Below, one piece after another: positions 1 through 5,998 of a stretch of 5,998 nt of DNA (its first letter is position 1; each line of letters opens with the position of its first letter). This stretch comes from VFJL01 sp037147395 (GTDB lineage: Bacteria; Pseudomonadota; Gammaproteobacteria; Burkholderiales; Nitrosomonadaceae), in NCBI GenBank assembly GCA_037147395.1, contig JBAWVG010000071.1, positions 1 through 5,998 of the forward strand, given 5' to 3'. Position numbers and translations under genes: made by a program. The notes below the pieces were generated by a model, which was given only the letters and a program-made list of their open reading frames with translations, was not told the DNA's origin and searched no databases.

Positions 1-213
1 CCCGGTTAATATTAGTTAGCCATGGCTCATCCGTCAAGGGTGGGCTCCCGCGTGTTATTGCTGAATAAACTTACCCGAGCACCTCTTCGCAATGTCACGT
101 TTTCACTCTGTAATATCTACAAATCATCCCCTACCCTTCCAAACTTTTAGCGGGTAGACTCTGGCAATAATTACAGATCCAGTAACGCTCTTTTTCTATC
201 ATTCATACTCGAG
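1..213. other. Left-edge stretch without a convincing gene; leader of the glcF-like gene
   Basis: I find no supportable gene in this stretch. All three plus-strand frames entering from the left edge reach a stop early. The longest is open from position 3 to a TAA at 66-68, and its roughly 21 residues match no gene end that I recognise. The minus-strand ATGs are followed by stops within about a dozen codons. A 21-codon plus-strand ORF (92-157) has no Shine-Dalgarno sequence. The promoter of the downstream glcF-like gene should lie here or further left, but I see no hexamer pair good enough to place it. A 6-bp inverted repeat (131-136 with 152-157) flanks a 15-nt spacer and is too short to interpret. 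Confidence 0.5.
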
Positions 214-1518
214 TTGATCACGAATCCGAATTCCCTCCAGCCTGACTTTTCTCCTGCTTCGCTGCTTGCTAAGGCAAACCATTGCGTTGCTTGCGGTCTG
301 TGCTTACCACACTGCCCCACCTACCGCATAACGCTGTCTGAGGCTGACTCTCCACGAGGACGTATTGCATTGATGAGCGCGGCTGTCAGCGGCCGCATTC
401 CGATGAATGATCGGTTTGCTCTTCATATCGATCGGTGTCTTACCTGTCGAGCCTGTGAGGCCGTTTGTCCCAACCATGTTTCTTACGGCCACCTTGTTGA
501 TGGGACTCGCGCAATCATGGCACAGGCATCATCCTCACCTACCGAACATAATTCCAGAAAGAAAAAATCTTTATTTCGAACTTTGGCAGAAAACGAATTT
601 ATCGCCAAGCCCAGACGCTTAGATTCATTCCGCCCATTCCTACGTCTATACCAAAAGAGTGGGCTACAGGCTCTAGTGCGTAAGTCTAATTTGCTTCGTA
701 AAACAAAGTTTGCGGCACTAGACGCACAGTTACCGCTGATCGATATGCCTTACCCTACCCCCTCCATCAGAACTAGTTCTTGGAATACGATTTACCCCCC
801 AAGCGGCCAATCGCGAGGTGATATTGGTCTGTTCCTAGGCTGTGTTGCACGGCTGGCAGATGTGCCCACACTGAATGCTGCTATATTTGTGCTCAACCGG
901 CTTGGATATACGATACACGTACCCCCCACACAGACTTGCTGTGGCGCACTGCATCGCCATAGCGGGGATATGCAAACCTCGAATCTGCTCGCAGAAGTAA
1001 ACCTATCCGCATTTGAAGGGCTGAAACTGGATGCGATCATTAGTACAGCTTCTGGTTGCGGGGCACATCTTGAGGAGTCCACCCTTAGTTCTTCTGCCGA
1101 GATCATGGATATTAGCGCTTTCCTAGAGAAGGCGGAGGGGTGGAATGAGATTAAGATCTCGCCACTTCCACGCAAGATTCTGGTGCATGACCCCTGCAGT
1201 CTGCGAAATGTGTCGCACAGTGCTGAGTACCCCTATTCATTACTATCGCGCATCCCCGGCGCAACTCCTGTGCCGTTATCTGGTAATGATCAGTGCTGCG
1301 GGGCGGCTGGGACTTATTTTCTTGATCAACCAGAGATGGCAAAGGCGCTACTGAATGATAAAATTGCAGCGGTGGCTCAGAGTGGCGAACACATTCTCGT
1401 GACTTCCAACGTGGGCTGTTCAATGCATCTTGCCGGTTCATTGCGACAATCAGGATCAAAAGTTGAGGTGCTCCATCCCGTTACGTTACTAGCAAGACAG
1501 ATGGGGATGTCGTCTTAA
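214..1518 (+). CDS. glcF: GlcF-like (Fe-S)-binding protein, glycolate oxidase iron-sulfur subunit family
   Basis: The protein has 434 residues and the full layout of the glycolate oxidase iron-sulfur subunit family. Two ferredoxin-type CX2CX2CX3CP clusters sit at C24-C34 and C75-C85 and should each hold a 4Fe-4S centre. Two cysteine-rich CCG domains follow, the first with C210, CCG at 242-244 and C282, the second with C328, CCG at 361-363 and C402. In the known complex GlcF passes electrons from the flavin subunits GlcD/GlcE to the quinone pool while glycolate becomes glyoxylate. Related CCG proteins serve other 2-hydroxyacid dehydrogenases, so the substrate is inferred. It has no signal peptide or membrane helix and should be cytoplasmic or membrane-associated. 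The TTG at 214 is the only plausible start: the in-frame stop at 148-150 is followed by no ATG or GTG, and the next ATG lies beyond the first cluster. Its Shine-Dalgarno is poor. No glcD or glcE is visible upstream. coq7 follows after 36 nt, probably in one transcript. Confidence 0.85.
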   Translation: MITNPNSLQPDFSPASLLAKANHCVACGLCLPHCPTYRITLSEADSPRGRIALMSAAVSGRIPMNDRFALHIDRCLTCRACEAVCPNHVSYGHLVDGTRAIMAQASSSPTEHNSRKKKSLFRTLAENEFIAKPRRLDSFRPFLRLYQKSGLQALVRKSNLLRKTKFAALDAQLPLIDMPYPTPSIRTSSWNTIYPPSGQSRGDIGLFLGCVARLADVPTLNAAIFVLNRLGYTIHVPPTQTCCGALHRHSGDMQTSNLLAEVNLSAFEGLKLDAIISTASGCGAHLEESTLSSSAEIMDISAFLEKAEGWNEIKISPLPRKILVHDPCSLRNVSHSAEYPYSLLSRIPGATPVPLSGNDQCCGAAGTYFLDQPEMAKALLNDKIAAVAQSGEHILVTSNVGCSMHLAGSLRQSGSKVEVLHPVTLLARQMGMSS

Positions 1519-1554
1519 TCTCACCATTCCATTCACTCCATTCAAGGGGTTTGC

Positions 1555-2181
1555 ATGCCGAATATTGACAAATTTATTATTGGATTCGATAACGCGCTTC
1601 GCACGCTCTTAACGCCTGCGCAGACCCTTCGCCCCGTCCCTGGAACTGAATTGTCTGAGGTCGATCTGAGCGATTCTGAAAAAAATGAGACCGCTGCACT
1701 GATGCGTGTGAATCATGTTGGTGAAATTTGTGCACAGGCGCTCTATCAGGGACAAGCCCTCACCGCACGGAGCAGCGAGATTCAACAGACCTTGATTCAA
1801 GCAGCCCGTGAAGAGACCGAGCATCTGGCCTGGACCGAGAGGCGAATTGCAGAATTGGGAGGACGTAAGAGCCTACTGAATCCGCTGTGGTACGGCGGCT
1901 CCTTCGCCATTGGCGCCTTCGCTGGCATGCTGGGTGATAAGTGGAATCTTGGATTCCTTGCTGAAACAGAGCGCCAGGTTGAGGCTCATCTTGCGGGTCA
2001 TTTACAGCAACTGCCAGAACATGATGAAAAGAGTCGCGCCATTGTGGCACAGATGCAGGTTGACGAGGCTGGACATGCCACGATGGCGATGTCTCACGGC
2101 GGCGCAGAGTTGCCGGCACCGGTAAAGTTAGCGATGGGGCTAGGGTCTAAAGTGATGACACGGACAGCTTACTGGGTTTAA
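1555..2181 (+). CDS. coq7: Coq7-type demethoxyubiquinone hydroxylase (diiron)
   Basis: This 208-residue protein is the Coq7/CLK-1 diiron monooxygenase that adds the C-6 hydroxyl in ubiquinone synthesis, turning the demethoxy intermediate into the substrate of the last methylation. All six expected iron ligands are visible: E57 in the NHVGE segment, E87 and H90 in an EETEH motif, E139 in ETERQ, and E171 and H174 in DEAGH. The spacings E57-E87 and H90-E139 are those of Coq7 proteins, and the length is normal for bacterial members. A hydrophobic stretch at about 111-126 fits the usual interfacial membrane association. ATG at 1555 is supported by AAGGGG at 1544-1549, five nt upstream. Many beta- and some gammaproteobacteria use Coq7 where E. 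coli uses the flavoprotein UbiF, which fits the proposed lineage. It lies 36 nt behind the glcF-like gene and converges on yhfA with a 20-nt gap. I see no terminator after it. Confidence 0.96.
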   Translation: MPNIDKFIIGFDNALRTLLTPAQTLRPVPGTELSEVDLSDSEKNETAALMRVNHVGEICAQALYQGQALTARSSEIQQTLIQAAREETEHLAWTERRIAELGGRKSLLNPLWYGGSFAIGAFAGMLGDKWNLGFLAETERQVEAHLAGHLQQLPEHDEKSRAIVAQMQVDEAGHATMAMSHGGAELPAPVKLAMGLGSKVMTRTAYWV

Positions 2182-2201
2182 CTAACCCTAGACTAAAATT
2201 T

Positions 2202-2618
2202 CTACCCCTCTAAGACCTCAAAGTCGTGTGTCATCTCTGCGGTTTTTCCAAGCATGATTGAAGCTGAACAGTACTTTTCTGCGGATAGGCTGATTGCCCG
2301 CTCTATCTGTTGTGGCTGCAGGTTTTTACCGGTTAGTATGAAATGGAAGTGAATATGGGTAAATACTTTAGGTTCATCTGTTGCCCGCTGCGCCTCAATC
2401 TCAACCACGCAATCGTTGACTTCCTGACGACCCTTTTTCAGAATCAACATTACATCAAAAGCTGCACAACCACCCGTTCCCATCAGCAGCATTTCCATCG
2501 GGCGCGGTCCTAGATTTCTGCCGCCTGCTTCTGGTGGTCCGTCCATCAGCACCTGATGACCACTACCTGATTCACCCAGGAAACTCATTCCATCCTTCCA
2601 CTCGATACGCGCTTTCAT
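2202..2618 (-). CDS. yhfA: OsmC-family protein, E. coli YhfA type
   Basis: The 138-residue product closely follows E. coli YhfA as I recall it: the opening MKARIEW and FLGES-SGHQ segments, the PMEM-L--GGC stretch, KGRQ-V-DC, FTHI, and the AEKYCS motif all match. YhfA is a cytoplasmic member of the OsmC/Ohr fold. Ohr and OsmC reduce organic hydroperoxides with a pair of cysteines, and the equivalent pair here is C51 and C117. A peroxide-reducing role for the YhfA branch is inferred, since its physiological function is not settled. Start ATG at 2616-2618 is preceded by AAGGAG (2623-2628), four nt away. The gene follows the DUF218 gene by 41 nt in the same direction with no terminator between them, so co-transcription is likely. 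Its 3' end faces coq7. Confidence 0.93.
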   Translation of the reverse strand: MKARIEWKDGMSFLGESGSGHQVLMDGPPEAGGRNLGPRPMEMLLMGTGGCAAFDVMLILKKGRQEVNDCVVEIEAQRATDEPKVFTHIHFHFILTGKNLQPQQIERAISLSAEKYCSASIMLGKTAEMTHDFEVLEG

Positions 2619-2659
2619 ACCGCTCCTTTAAAATATTTTCTACTGGTATTCTAACAATT

Positions 2660-3421
2660 TCAAATCTTGTTCGGTGCTGGTAACAATCGATACCACATCA
2701 TCCCAATAACTTCATGAATGAATATCCGGCTTTGTTGTAGCGCATTCGCTGTTGGAAGGTAAGCTAGTCCATCCGTTCGGTAGCGGGTCGTAAATGCAGT
2801 CGGCGCTGGGGTAACTTGGAACCCTGCCCGTTCAAACTCTCTCATCGCCCTTGGCATATGCCAGGCATGCGTTACCAGCATGATGTGTGTGATCCTATCC
2901 CTTTCTAGGGCTTCATAACTCTTGTAAGCATTCTCGTGTGTGTTGTTGGAGGCACCCTCGACCCAACTCACTGGCACCCTGAATTCATTTTCTAATACAG
3001 ATTTCATTTGCTCTGCTTCGGAAGAGGTATTGCCCAGTGGCGCACCTCCCGTTACCAGTATCGGTTTACCCGTTAACTGATACAGGCGCGCGGCATAACG
3101 AATACGTTCCAGACTATATCGGCTTACCGTATCACCACCATACTCCACTGCGTTGAAATAAGTTCCACCACCCAGAACCACGATGGCCCCCGCACCAGTG
3201 TCGGCAGAGTTAATAACACTCGCCGTTTCAAGCTTCTGCAGCAACGTCTCTGAGATAAAGGGTGTGGACAGTAGATAAAATAAAATCAGTGCGCCGGCCA
3301 CCAGCAGCCTTCCCAATCTTGGATGATGCTTGAGCATCAATACTCCCAAAGTACCTAGTAAGATTAGGTTTAATGGAGGCAGCAGAAAAGCGCTGATTAG
3401 GTTAGTTGCAGTCCAGCTCAT
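2660..3421 (-). CDS. ElyC/YdcF-like DUF218 inner-membrane protein
   Basis: The product has 253 residues. Two hydrophobic segments (about 8-30 and 37-54) form an N-terminal membrane anchor, followed by a soluble DUF218 domain. Domain signatures are IVVLGGG at 80-86, the R106-R112 helix leading to ILVTGG at 121-126, SEAEQM at 134-139, the NTHENA segment at 160-165, the HAWHMPRAM motif at 185-193, PAPT after it, and a closing HE-IG-MWYR element near 236. The topology and length resemble E. coli ElyC (259 residues), which affects envelope and lipid-carrier metabolism at low temperature. Other DUF218 proteins (SanA, YdcF) differ, so I give no symbol and treat the role as inferred. The start is nearly forced: an in-frame TAA (3425-3427) lies one codon before the ATG and the first helix begins by residue 8. 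No Shine-Dalgarno is evident. A perfect palindrome lies 20 nt upstream, and the strong terminator beyond it implies a separate promoter. yhfA follows after 41 nt. Confidence 0.87.
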   Translation of the reverse strand: MSWTATNLISAFLLPPLNLILLGTLGVLMLKHHPRLGRLLVAGALILFYLLSTPFISETLLQKLETASVINSADTGAGAIVVLGGGTYFNAVEYGGDTVSRYSLERIRYAARLYQLTGKPILVTGGAPLGNTSSEAEQMKSVLENEFRVPVSWVEGASNNTHENAYKSYEALERDRITHIMLVTHAWHMPRAMREFERAGFQVTPAPTAFTTRYRTDGLAYLPTANALQQSRIFIHEVIGMMWYRLLPAPNKI

Positions 3422-3441
3422 AATTTAGAAGTATCGCCCAC

Positions 3442-3457
3442 CATCTGAATTCAGATG
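3442..3457. repeat. Perfect 16-bp palindrome upstream of the DUF218 gene
   Basis: CATCTGAATTCAGATG is a perfect 16-bp inverted repeat without a spacer. It lies 20 nt before the DUF218 gene ATG and about 20 nt past the cytochrome c terminator, so it sits in the only space where that gene's promoter and leader can be. It could be the binding site of a dimeric repressor or activator. In the transcript it could instead fold as a 6-bp hairpin with an AATT loop. I do not recognise it as the operator of a known regulator. A partial GATGC repeat lies on its right side (3454-3458 and 3462-3466). Confidence 0.45.
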
Positions 3458-3478
3458 CATTGATGCCTAGCTTAAAAT

Positions 3479-3510
3479 AAAAAGCCGACGCACTAATGCG
3501 TCGGCTTTTT
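3479..3510 (-). terminator. Strong intrinsic terminator of the cytochrome c gene
   Basis: A 14-bp perfect stem (3479-3492 pairing with 3497-3510) has a GC-rich core and closes on a 4-nt loop. Read on the minus strand, it is followed by a run of Ts, an A, then more Ts (down to about 3474). It begins 17 nt after the cytochrome c stop codon. The A-rich left arm also gives a T run on the plus strand, so it could work in both directions, although no plus-strand gene is seen to use it. It should separate the yyaL-cytochrome c unit from the DUF218-yhfA unit. Confidence 0.95.
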
Positions 3511-3526
3511 ATACGGCCAACCCAGA

Positions 3527-3838
3527 TTACTTGAGCGATAGAATGAACTGCGCCAAAATCTTCGCATTGGCCTCACTCACACCCGCATTAGGCGGCATTG
3601 GAATTGGTCCCCATACACCATTGCTTCCTTTGAGGATCTTCTCTGTTAGCTTGGCTGCTGCCCCTGCATCACCCTTATATTTAGCAGCGATATCCTTGAG
3701 GCCGGGCCCGACCATTTTCTTATCAACCATATGACAGTTCATGCACCCACTGCCTGCGGCCAATTCTGCGCTCGCTTGAGCAGTTCCCACCATCACTAGG
3801 GCCGATGCTGCAATCAATCCCATCCAGACAGTCTTCAT
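3527..3838 (-). CDS. Periplasmic class I cytochrome c, c-551/c-552 type
   Basis: The precursor has 103 residues. A Sec signal peptide (K2, hydrophobic 4-19) probably ends after AQA (22) or ASA (24), leaving about 80 residues, the usual size of the c-551/c-552/c8 group. One haem site, CMNCH at 32-36, supplies the covalent attachment and the H36 ligand. M81 in the IPMPPN motif is the expected second axial ligand. The VGPGLKDIAAKY and GVWGPIPMPPN segments are typical of this group and resemble Nitrosomonas cytochrome c-552 as I recall it. Such proteins shuttle electrons in the periplasm between quinol-oxidising complexes and terminal oxidases or reductases; the partner here is unknown. ATG at 3836-3838 follows a very good Shine-Dalgarno (AAAGGAG at 3844-3850, five nt spacing), in the 18-nt gap behind yyaL. 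With the strong terminator after it, this suggests high expression. Confidence 0.95.
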   Translation of the reverse strand: MKTVWMGLIAASALVMVGTAQASAELAAGSGCMNCHMVDKKMVGPGLKDIAAKYKGDAGAAAKLTEKILKGSNGVWGPIPMPPNAGVSEANAKILAQFILSLK

Positions 3839-3856
3839 TTTTACTCCTTTTATTCA

Positions 3857-5926
3857 TTAATGTTGTAGAGGAAATTTTATTCTACCTTGAACTTCACAGA
3901 CGCGCAGCAATTCCTGCAAATCAGAAATCTTCGGTAAGCATCTAACGCCCTGACAGACCCAAGCGTTGACAGCGCCATCTACTTCTACCGGTTTATTCAT
4001 GCTTACAGGAAGGTCAGCAAGTCCCACTGGCAATGCGATCACCATGGTATGGCTCGAAATCGGGAGCAGCGCCTCCTGCCAATTTATTAGATTTTCAGCT
4101 GGCCCGCGTAATATAACGATTTGGGGCGGGGAAAGAGCTTCTTCTAGGGCCTTCAGAAGGCTACAGCAGGAGCTGGAATGACGCTGCATTACAGGATAGA
4201 ACAGGCTGATTGTGCGTTCTGCCGCCTCTAAGTATCGTGTTTCACCCATCAAGTGGCCAAGGCGCTGCAGGCTATAGGCCGCCACTCCATTACCCGAGGG
4301 GATTGAGTTGTCATGCCCGGATTTCGGCCGGTGGATAAGCCTTTCATGCTGGTGGCCAGTGAAGAAAAAACCTCCTGACTGTTCGTCCTCAAACTGCTCT
4401 AGCAGTACCTCGGCCAGCGCCACGGCAAAGTCCAGGTCAACCTGCCGAAACTCCGCCTGTATCAGTTCCAGCAGACCATCCAACAAAAAAGCATAATCAT
4501 CAAGATAGGCATTGAGATGCGCCTTGCCGTCCTTACAAGTTACAAGCAGAGCTCCATCTCTCCATAGCATCGAACGAATAAAATCTGCTGCATCGGCGGC
4601 TGAACGAACCCAATCACTGCGCCTGAAAACACGGCCTGCGTGCGCCATGCCCTTGATCATCAGCCCATTCCAGCTGGTTAAAATCTTTTCATCCCGCCCT
4701 GGGTGCACGCGTGACTCGCGCTCAATAAACAACTTGATCCGCGCGCTCGTCAGCCTTAGCTGTGCTTCCTCCTGGCTAATGCCAGTATCCTGCGCTATCT
4801 CCACCAGAGACTGCACGATCTCCAGGTTCCAGTATTGGTGTTCGAAGTTAGGTGATCGCAACAAACCATAATAGGGTGCAACCACTGCGTACTCTTCAGA
4901 GGAGAGGATCTTCTCTACTTGATCGCGCTCCCAGACATAGAACCTGCCTTCTTCGTTCTCTGAATCAGCATCAACCGTCGAATAATAGCCCCCCGATGGC
5001 GATTGCATTTCACGCACGACCCATCCGGCCGACTCTTCCACAACCTGCTTGAACAGAGGATCGCTCGTAATCAGCCAAGCATCTGCATAGAGCCGTAATA
5101 ACGGCGCATTGTCATAAAGCATTTTTTCAAAGTGTGGAATGCTCCACTGTGGATCCGTACTGTACCGACAGAAACCACCCCCGATTTGATCGCAGATCCC
5201 GCCTTTTGCCATCTTTTCTAAGGAGTAGGCTGCAACATTAAGAATTTCCTGGTCTTTGGTCGCCCAGTACTGTCGCAAACAGAACTCAAGCTCGGTCGGA
5301 TGGAGGAACTTTGGCACCCCACCAAAACCACCATGCTCAGAATCAAACCTGTTTTTTAAATCCACCCCCGCATCAGCCAGCAATTGCTCTGAAAATACAA
5401 ATGGATCCAGGGGTTTTGATGGCAACCTCGCGGCCAAAGATTCCAGCAGCGCTGTACTCTGCTGCTCAATCTCAGCGCCGCGCGTGTAATACGCCTCAGC
5501 AATACGCGGCAACAGATCGAGAAAGCCCGTCACATCGTATCGCGGCAACTTCGGGAAATAGGTGCCCCCAAAGAATGGTTTCTGATTAGGCGTCAAGAAC
5601 ATGGTCAATGGCCACCCCCCGTTACGCCGGGTCAGCATATAAAGGGCCGCCTGATAAATCTGATCGAGATCGGGGCGCTCCTCCCGATCCACCTTGATGT
5701 TGATAAAGTATCGGTTCATCGCTGCGGCGACTTCCACATCTTCAAACGACTCATGCGCCATGACATGACACCAATGACAGGCGGAATAGCCGATAGACAG
5801 CAGGATGGGCTTGTTCTGTGATCGCGCCAGGGCCAGCGCTTCTTCACCCCAGGGATGCCAGTCCACGGGATTGTGAACGTGCTGAAGAAGATAGGGGCTA
5901 GTCTCGCCCCCTAAGTGATTGGTCAT
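3857..5926 (-). CDS. yyaL: YyaL/SPATA20-type thioredoxin-domain protein (DUF255)
   Basis: The 689 residues match the usual bacterial size of the YyaL/SPATA20 family. The N-terminal third is a thioredoxin-like DUF255 domain: NPVDW near 19-23, the CHWCHVM active-site-like motif at 50-56, VDREERPD at 79-86, and GGWP at 103-106 with the proline expected to be cis. The rest resembles an alpha/alpha-barrel of the glycosidase or epimerase fold, with conserved segments GGFGGVPKF (199-207), the D246-Y255 stretch, W261-IPHFEKMLYDN (to 273), VDADSENEEG, LTSWNGLMI, LDDYAFL and SIPSGNGV. It has no signal peptide, so it is probably cytoplasmic. No reaction is established for the bacterial members; a redox or sugar-related role would be a guess from folds. 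ATG at 5926 is followed at once by the family's typical N-terminus; the ribosome site is only a weak GAGAG. The cytochrome c gene follows within 18 nt. Confidence 0.93.
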   Translation of the reverse strand: MTNHLGGETSPYLLQHVHNPVDWHPWGEEALALARSQNKPILLSIGYSACHWCHVMAHESFEDVEVAAAMNRYFINIKVDREERPDLDQIYQAALYMLTRRNGGWPLTMFLTPNQKPFFGGTYFPKLPRYDVTGFLDLLPRIAEAYYTRGAEIEQQSTALLESLAARLPSKPLDPFVFSEQLLADAGVDLKNRFDSEHGGFGGVPKFLHPTELEFCLRQYWATKDQEILNVAAYSLEKMAKGGICDQIGGGFCRYSTDPQWSIPHFEKMLYDNAPLLRLYADAWLITSDPLFKQVVEESAGWVVREMQSPSGGYYSTVDADSENEEGRFYVWERDQVEKILSSEEYAVVAPYYGLLRSPNFEHQYWNLEIVQSLVEIAQDTGISQEEAQLRLTSARIKLFIERESRVHPGRDEKILTSWNGLMIKGMAHAGRVFRRSDWVRSAADAADFIRSMLWRDGALLVTCKDGKAHLNAYLDDYAFLLDGLLELIQAEFRQVDLDFAVALAEVLLEQFEDEQSGGFFFTGHQHERLIHRPKSGHDNSIPSGNGVAAYSLQRLGHLMGETRYLEAAERTISLFYPVMQRHSSSCCSLLKALEEALSPPQIVILRGPAENLINWQEALLPISSHTMVIALPVGLADLPVSMNKPVEVDGAVNAWVCQGVRCLPKISDLQELLRVCEVQGRIKFPLQH

Positions 5927-5998
5927 ACTCTCAACTCTTGCCTGCTACGACCCATCTGTTATTGCGCCGCGACTGGCGGTAGAGACCAGCCTTGCGTA
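5927..5998. other. Unassigned right edge upstream of yyaL
   Basis: On the minus strand, all three frames enter from the right edge open and stop at 5959-5961, 5945-5947 and 5931-5933, giving tails of about 12 to 21 residues. The frame ending at 5931-5933 would finish only four nt before the yyaL ATG, as expected for a coupled upstream gene, but its arginine-rich tail matches nothing I recognise. The stretch could equally be the yyaL promoter region. No plus-strand start is evident. Confidence 0.3.

Noticed and set aside
92..157. A 21-codon plus-strand ORF upstream of the glcF-like gene, possibly a leader peptide
   Set aside because: There is no Shine-Dalgarno, no attenuator-like hairpin after it and no biased residue composition.
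131..157. Inverted repeat CTACCC / GGGTAG with a 15-nt spacer
   Set aside because: A 6-bp match over this distance is expected by chance, and no promoter elements frame it.
792..1175. A 127-codon minus-strand ORF within the glcF-like gene
   Set aside because: It overlaps the first CCG domain of an intact gene and shows no family features of its own.
1521..1543. Repeated CATTC units in the glcF-coq7 gap
   Set aside because: There are only three imperfect short copies, within the range of chance low complexity.
1760..2119. A 119-codon minus-strand ORF within coq7
   Set aside because: It is antisense to a complete coq7 with all diiron ligands. Its product is low in recognisable structure and rich in R, Q and S, as in shadow frames.
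2174..2188. GGGTT-TAACT-AACCC hairpin as a coq7 terminator
   Set aside because: The stem is only 5 bp, it spans the stop codon, and no T tract follows on either strand.
3876..3925. Possible internal promoter for the cytochrome c gene near the end of yyaL (TAGAAT as a -10)
   Set aside because: The only -35-like hexamer, TTGCTG, is about 20 nt away, which is too far for a standard sigma-70 promoter.
4512..4871. A 119-codon plus-strand ORF within yyaL
   Set aside because: It is antisense to conserved YyaL sequence, has no ribosome site, and its serine-rich product resembles nothing known.
5765..5779. CHWCH in the YyaL protein fits the CXXCH haem-attachment pattern, tempting a cytochrome call
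   Set aside because: It is the known active-site-like motif of the DUF255 thioredoxin fold, in its conserved family context, and the protein has no signal peptide for export to the haem-attachment machinery.

Overview
This looks like an ordinary chromosomal housekeeping segment of a betaproteobacterium, plausibly a member of Nitrosomonadales. The evidence is a stand-alone Coq7-type ubiquinone hydroxylase, a small periplasmic cytochrome c of the c-551/c-552 type that resembles the one I recall from Nitrosomonas, an E. coli YhfA-like OsmC protein, and a balanced base composition by eye. The lineage is inferred from protein resemblance only. I see no mobile element, tRNA or rRNA gene, CRISPR array, phage gene or defence gene.

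Layout. Positions 1-213 hold no convincing gene. Two plus-strand genes follow: a GlcF-like iron-sulfur subunit (214-1518, TTG start) and coq7 (1555-2181), 36 nt apart and probably co-transcribed. The rest is on the minus strand and meets coq7 tail to tail across only 20 nt. Read in its own direction, the minus strand carries a large YyaL/SPATA20-type thioredoxin-fold protein (5926-3857), then a cytochrome c gene (3838-3527) 17-18 nt downstream, then a very clear intrinsic terminator (3479-3510). After it come an ElyC/YdcF-like DUF218 membrane protein (3421-2660) and the OsmC-family yhfA (2618-2202), which form a second probable pair with a 41-nt gap. The last 65-70 nt at the right edge are unassigned.

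Functional picture. Most genes touch redox or envelope functions: an FeS/CCG oxidoreductase subunit, ubiquinone synthesis, a periplasmic electron carrier, a thioredoxin-fold protein and an OsmC-type thiol protein. I see no evidence that they form one dedicated system. The points most worth checking are the poorly supported TTG start of the glcF-like gene and its lack of visible partner subunits, a perfect 16-bp palindrome just upstream of the DUF218 gene, and the tight yyaL-cytochrome c linkage closed by a strong terminator. I did not find a novel biological system here.
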